A stretch of DNA of 5,392 bases, from positions 1 to 5,392 of the forward strand of contig JASLEF010000007.1 of the NCBI GenBank assembly GCA_030151245.1, written 5' to 3'. Below, in pieces: positions 5,386 through 5,392 of the stretch; positions within the stretch are counted from its first letter, which is position 1, and each line of letters opens with the position of its first letter. Under the pieces are notes generated by a model. The model made no database searches. It had not been told where the DNA came from and saw only the letters and a list, made by a program, of their open reading frames with translations. Made by a program: the position numbers and the translations under genes. The stretch is from Ignatzschineria sp. (GTDB lineage Bacteria > Pseudomonadota > Gammaproteobacteria > Cardiobacteriales > Wohlfahrtiimonadaceae).

Positions 5386-5392
5386 TTGTATA

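Overview
The window holds six genes, all on the minus strand, and nothing convincing on the plus strand. In transcription order (high to low coordinates) they are serS (seryl-tRNA synthetase), a YfhL-type 2[4Fe-4S] ferredoxin, a periplasmic L,D-transpeptidase of the ErfK/YbiS type, tyrS (tyrosyl-tRNA synthetase), fdxA (7Fe ferredoxin of the Azotobacter FdI type) and the first two thirds of rsgA (ribosome-assembly GTPase), which runs off the left edge inside its P-loop. serS begins with GTG only seven bases from the right edge, so its ribosome binding site lies outside the window.

The proteins point to a gammaproteobacterium: SerRS and YfhL follow the E. coli sequences closely, FdxA follows Azotobacter FdI, YfhL follows the Allochromatium ferredoxin, and TyrRS is the roughly 400-residue pseudomonad-like type. 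The DNA is AT-leaning. The gene order is not the one I know from enterobacteria or pseudomonads. A Cardiobacteriales relative such as Ignatzschineria or Wohlfahrtiimonas would fit, but that is a guess from composition and recall, not a demonstrated assignment.

Layout by region. 4117-5385 is serS, ending in TAG, followed by a good intrinsic terminator (about 4043-4089). The 183-base gap before yfhL carries three further inverted repeats, two of them mutually exclusive. yfhL (3685-3933) and the transpeptidase gene (2385-3626) are 58 bases apart, with a 9-bp AT-rich inverted repeat between them. A weak terminator-like hairpin follows the transpeptidase gene. The 213-base gap before tyrS also holds two near-identical GAGATCTC palindromes 53 bp apart and an 11-bp hairpin whose loop can pair with sequence just upstream of the tyrS Shine-Dalgarno. 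tyrS, fdxA and rsgA follow with gaps of 46 and 8 bases and no visible terminator, so they probably form one operon.

This is a housekeeping region: tRNA charging, small electron carriers, cell-wall modification and 30S maturation. I do not see a new defence, mobile or biosynthetic system. The points most worth a second look are an eight-C homopolymer in the transpeptidase gene at the boundary after the catalytic domain, the roughly 100-residue Pro/Glu/Thr-rich tail of that enzyme, and the structured leaders of tyrS and yfhL.
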